DNA of 5,578 nt from assembly GCA_003663565.1 (NCBI GenBank), contig QMTT01000076.1, positions 1 to 5,578 on the forward strand, given 5' to 3'. This DNA is from Thermoplasmata archaeon. Lineage in GTDB: Archaea > Thermoplasmatota > B47-G6 > B47-G6B > 47-G6. The translations under genes and the position numbers were made by a program. The notes under the pieces are model-generated. The model was not told where the DNA came from, searched no databases, and saw only the letters and a program-made list of their open reading frames with translations. Positions 4,995-5,578 of this stretch are shown piece after piece. The first letter of the stretch is position 1. Each line of letters begins with the position of its first letter.

Positions 4995-5578
4995 TTATTC
5001 CTTAACGATCTTAAGCCATTCGGTTGTTAGATACTCTTTGAGAGAGACTATTTCTTCTATGGATAACATTTCGTTCAACGGGATAACGTTACTCGTGTCC
5101 AAGGCATAGTCATATGCTTCGGGGAGTTCTACAGAGACAGCAGGATACATCCAGTTGTTCAATGGTATTTCCCTCTGGAACTCCTCTGAGAGAAGGAACT
5201 CTATAAAAAGTTTTGCTCCTTCGAGGTTGTCCGTGCCTTTGATAATAGCTGCTCCCTCTACGTACATCCAACCATAAAGAGACCTGTCGTGTTCTGAAAC
5301 AAAGGCTTTAAGGTTTGTAGAGTTATAGAAGTAATAGTTATACGCTGGGTCTGTGGCATAGCTGACCATCATAGGTCTATTCTGGTCACCATAGAAGACA
5401 TCGAAGGCAGAGCTCCAACTGCTAGCAATATAGGCTTTGTCTAGTATAGCTTTCCACCATGTGGTCCAGTTCTGATGAAGGACATACTCGTAATATGTAT
5501 ACTGCCAATAAAGGAATTCCAAACCAGTACCACTTGTTGTTGGGTTTATCACTACAAGTTTTGAGGCAAGCTCTGGAT
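4995..5578 (-). CDS. thiB: ThiB-like thiamine/TPP-binding protein of ABC importer, C-terminal part
   Basis: The last 193 residues of an extracytoplasmic binding protein are visible; the signal peptide and N-terminal lobe lie beyond the right edge. The frame is open to the edge (PELASKLVV at its visible start), so the GTG at 5552 is an internal codon rather than the start. Several blocks match E. coli ThiB as I recall it: NPTTSGTGLEFL against the ThiB NP.TS.PGL.LL segment, SWSSAFDVF against its WSEAY..F segment, VSYATDPAY against LSYTTSPAY, and IPLNNWMYPA against IPTGNWMYPV. The C-terminus EWLKIVKE likewise resembles ThiB's EWQRAV end. The tryptophans and tyrosines in these blocks are the type of residue that stacks on the thiamine rings in ThiB. 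The gene lies 15 bp upstream of the ThiP-like permease gene and is the first visible gene of the operon. Thiamine, thiamine phosphate or TPP are all possible ligands; a related ligand cannot be ruled out. Confidence 0.82.
   Translation of the reverse strand, partial: PELASKLVVINPTTSGTGLEFLYWQYTYYEYVLHQNWTTWWKAILDKAYIASSWSSAFDVFYGDQNRPMMVSYATDPAYNYYFYNSTNLKAFVSEHDRSLYGWMYVEGAAIIKGTDNLEGAKLFIEFLLSEEFQREIPLNNWMYPAVSVELPEAYDYALDTSNVIPLNEMLSIEEIVSLKEYLTTEWLKIVKE

Noticed and set aside
5529..5552. GTG at 5552 as the start of a short 185-residue protein
   Set aside because: The frame continues open to the right edge with sensible ThiB-like residues, so this is an internal valine codon of a truncated gene.

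Overview
The window looks like a piece of a thermophilic archaeal chromosome, most likely Thermoproteota (Crenarchaeota). The grounds are AT-rich DNA, heavy use of AGA/AGG arginine and ATA isoleucine codons, Shine-Dalgarno sequences of the archaeal GAGGTGAT/AGGAGG type, frequent TTG starts, and archaeal-style TATA elements. This is inferred from composition and signals; no marker gene in the window fixes the lineage.

Layout from left to right: (1) 1-58, a probable truncated minus-strand gene whose visible residues form a membrane segment. (2) 59-305, a non-coding stretch between two divergent genes, holding a small perfect hairpin and a perfect tandem 10-bp repeat. (3) 306-800 (+), a GNAT-family N-acetyltransferase. 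(4) 831-1532 (-), a HAD-superfamily hydrolase, convergent with the GNAT gene; an inverted repeat lies across the junction. (5) 1533-1642, a short divergent promoter region centred on the 12-bp palindrome ATTTAATTAAAT, placed to serve as TATA box for both flanking genes. (6) 1643-2554 (+), a metallo-beta-lactamase-fold hydrolase. (7) 2543-5578 (-), three genes of an ABC importer, read from right to left: substrate-binding protein (cut by the right edge), two-domain permease, ATPase. The ATPase and MBL genes overlap by 12 bp at their 3' ends.

The importer is the best-defined system. The visible C-terminal part of the binding protein resembles bacterial ThiB (thiamine/TPP-binding protein) in segment after segment, and the permease is a single chain with two permease halves, as in ThiP. 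The ATPase is longer than ThiQ because it carries a C-terminal TOBE-like domain of the kind seen in CysA/PotA/FbpC ATPases. The genes are tightly packed: 15 bp between binding protein and permease, and an 11-bp overlap between permease and ATPase. Both downstream genes start with TTG behind strong Shine-Dalgarno sites. Uptake of thiamine or its phosphate esters is the best-supported role.

The GNAT, HAD and MBL proteins are clear at superfamily level, but their substrates cannot be read from sequence. I found no CRISPR array, transposon, tRNA, rRNA or riboswitch. The 5' end of the transporter operon, where a regulatory element would lie, is outside the window. I see no clearly new multi-gene system; the findings are second-look observations on otherwise fairly ordinary genes.
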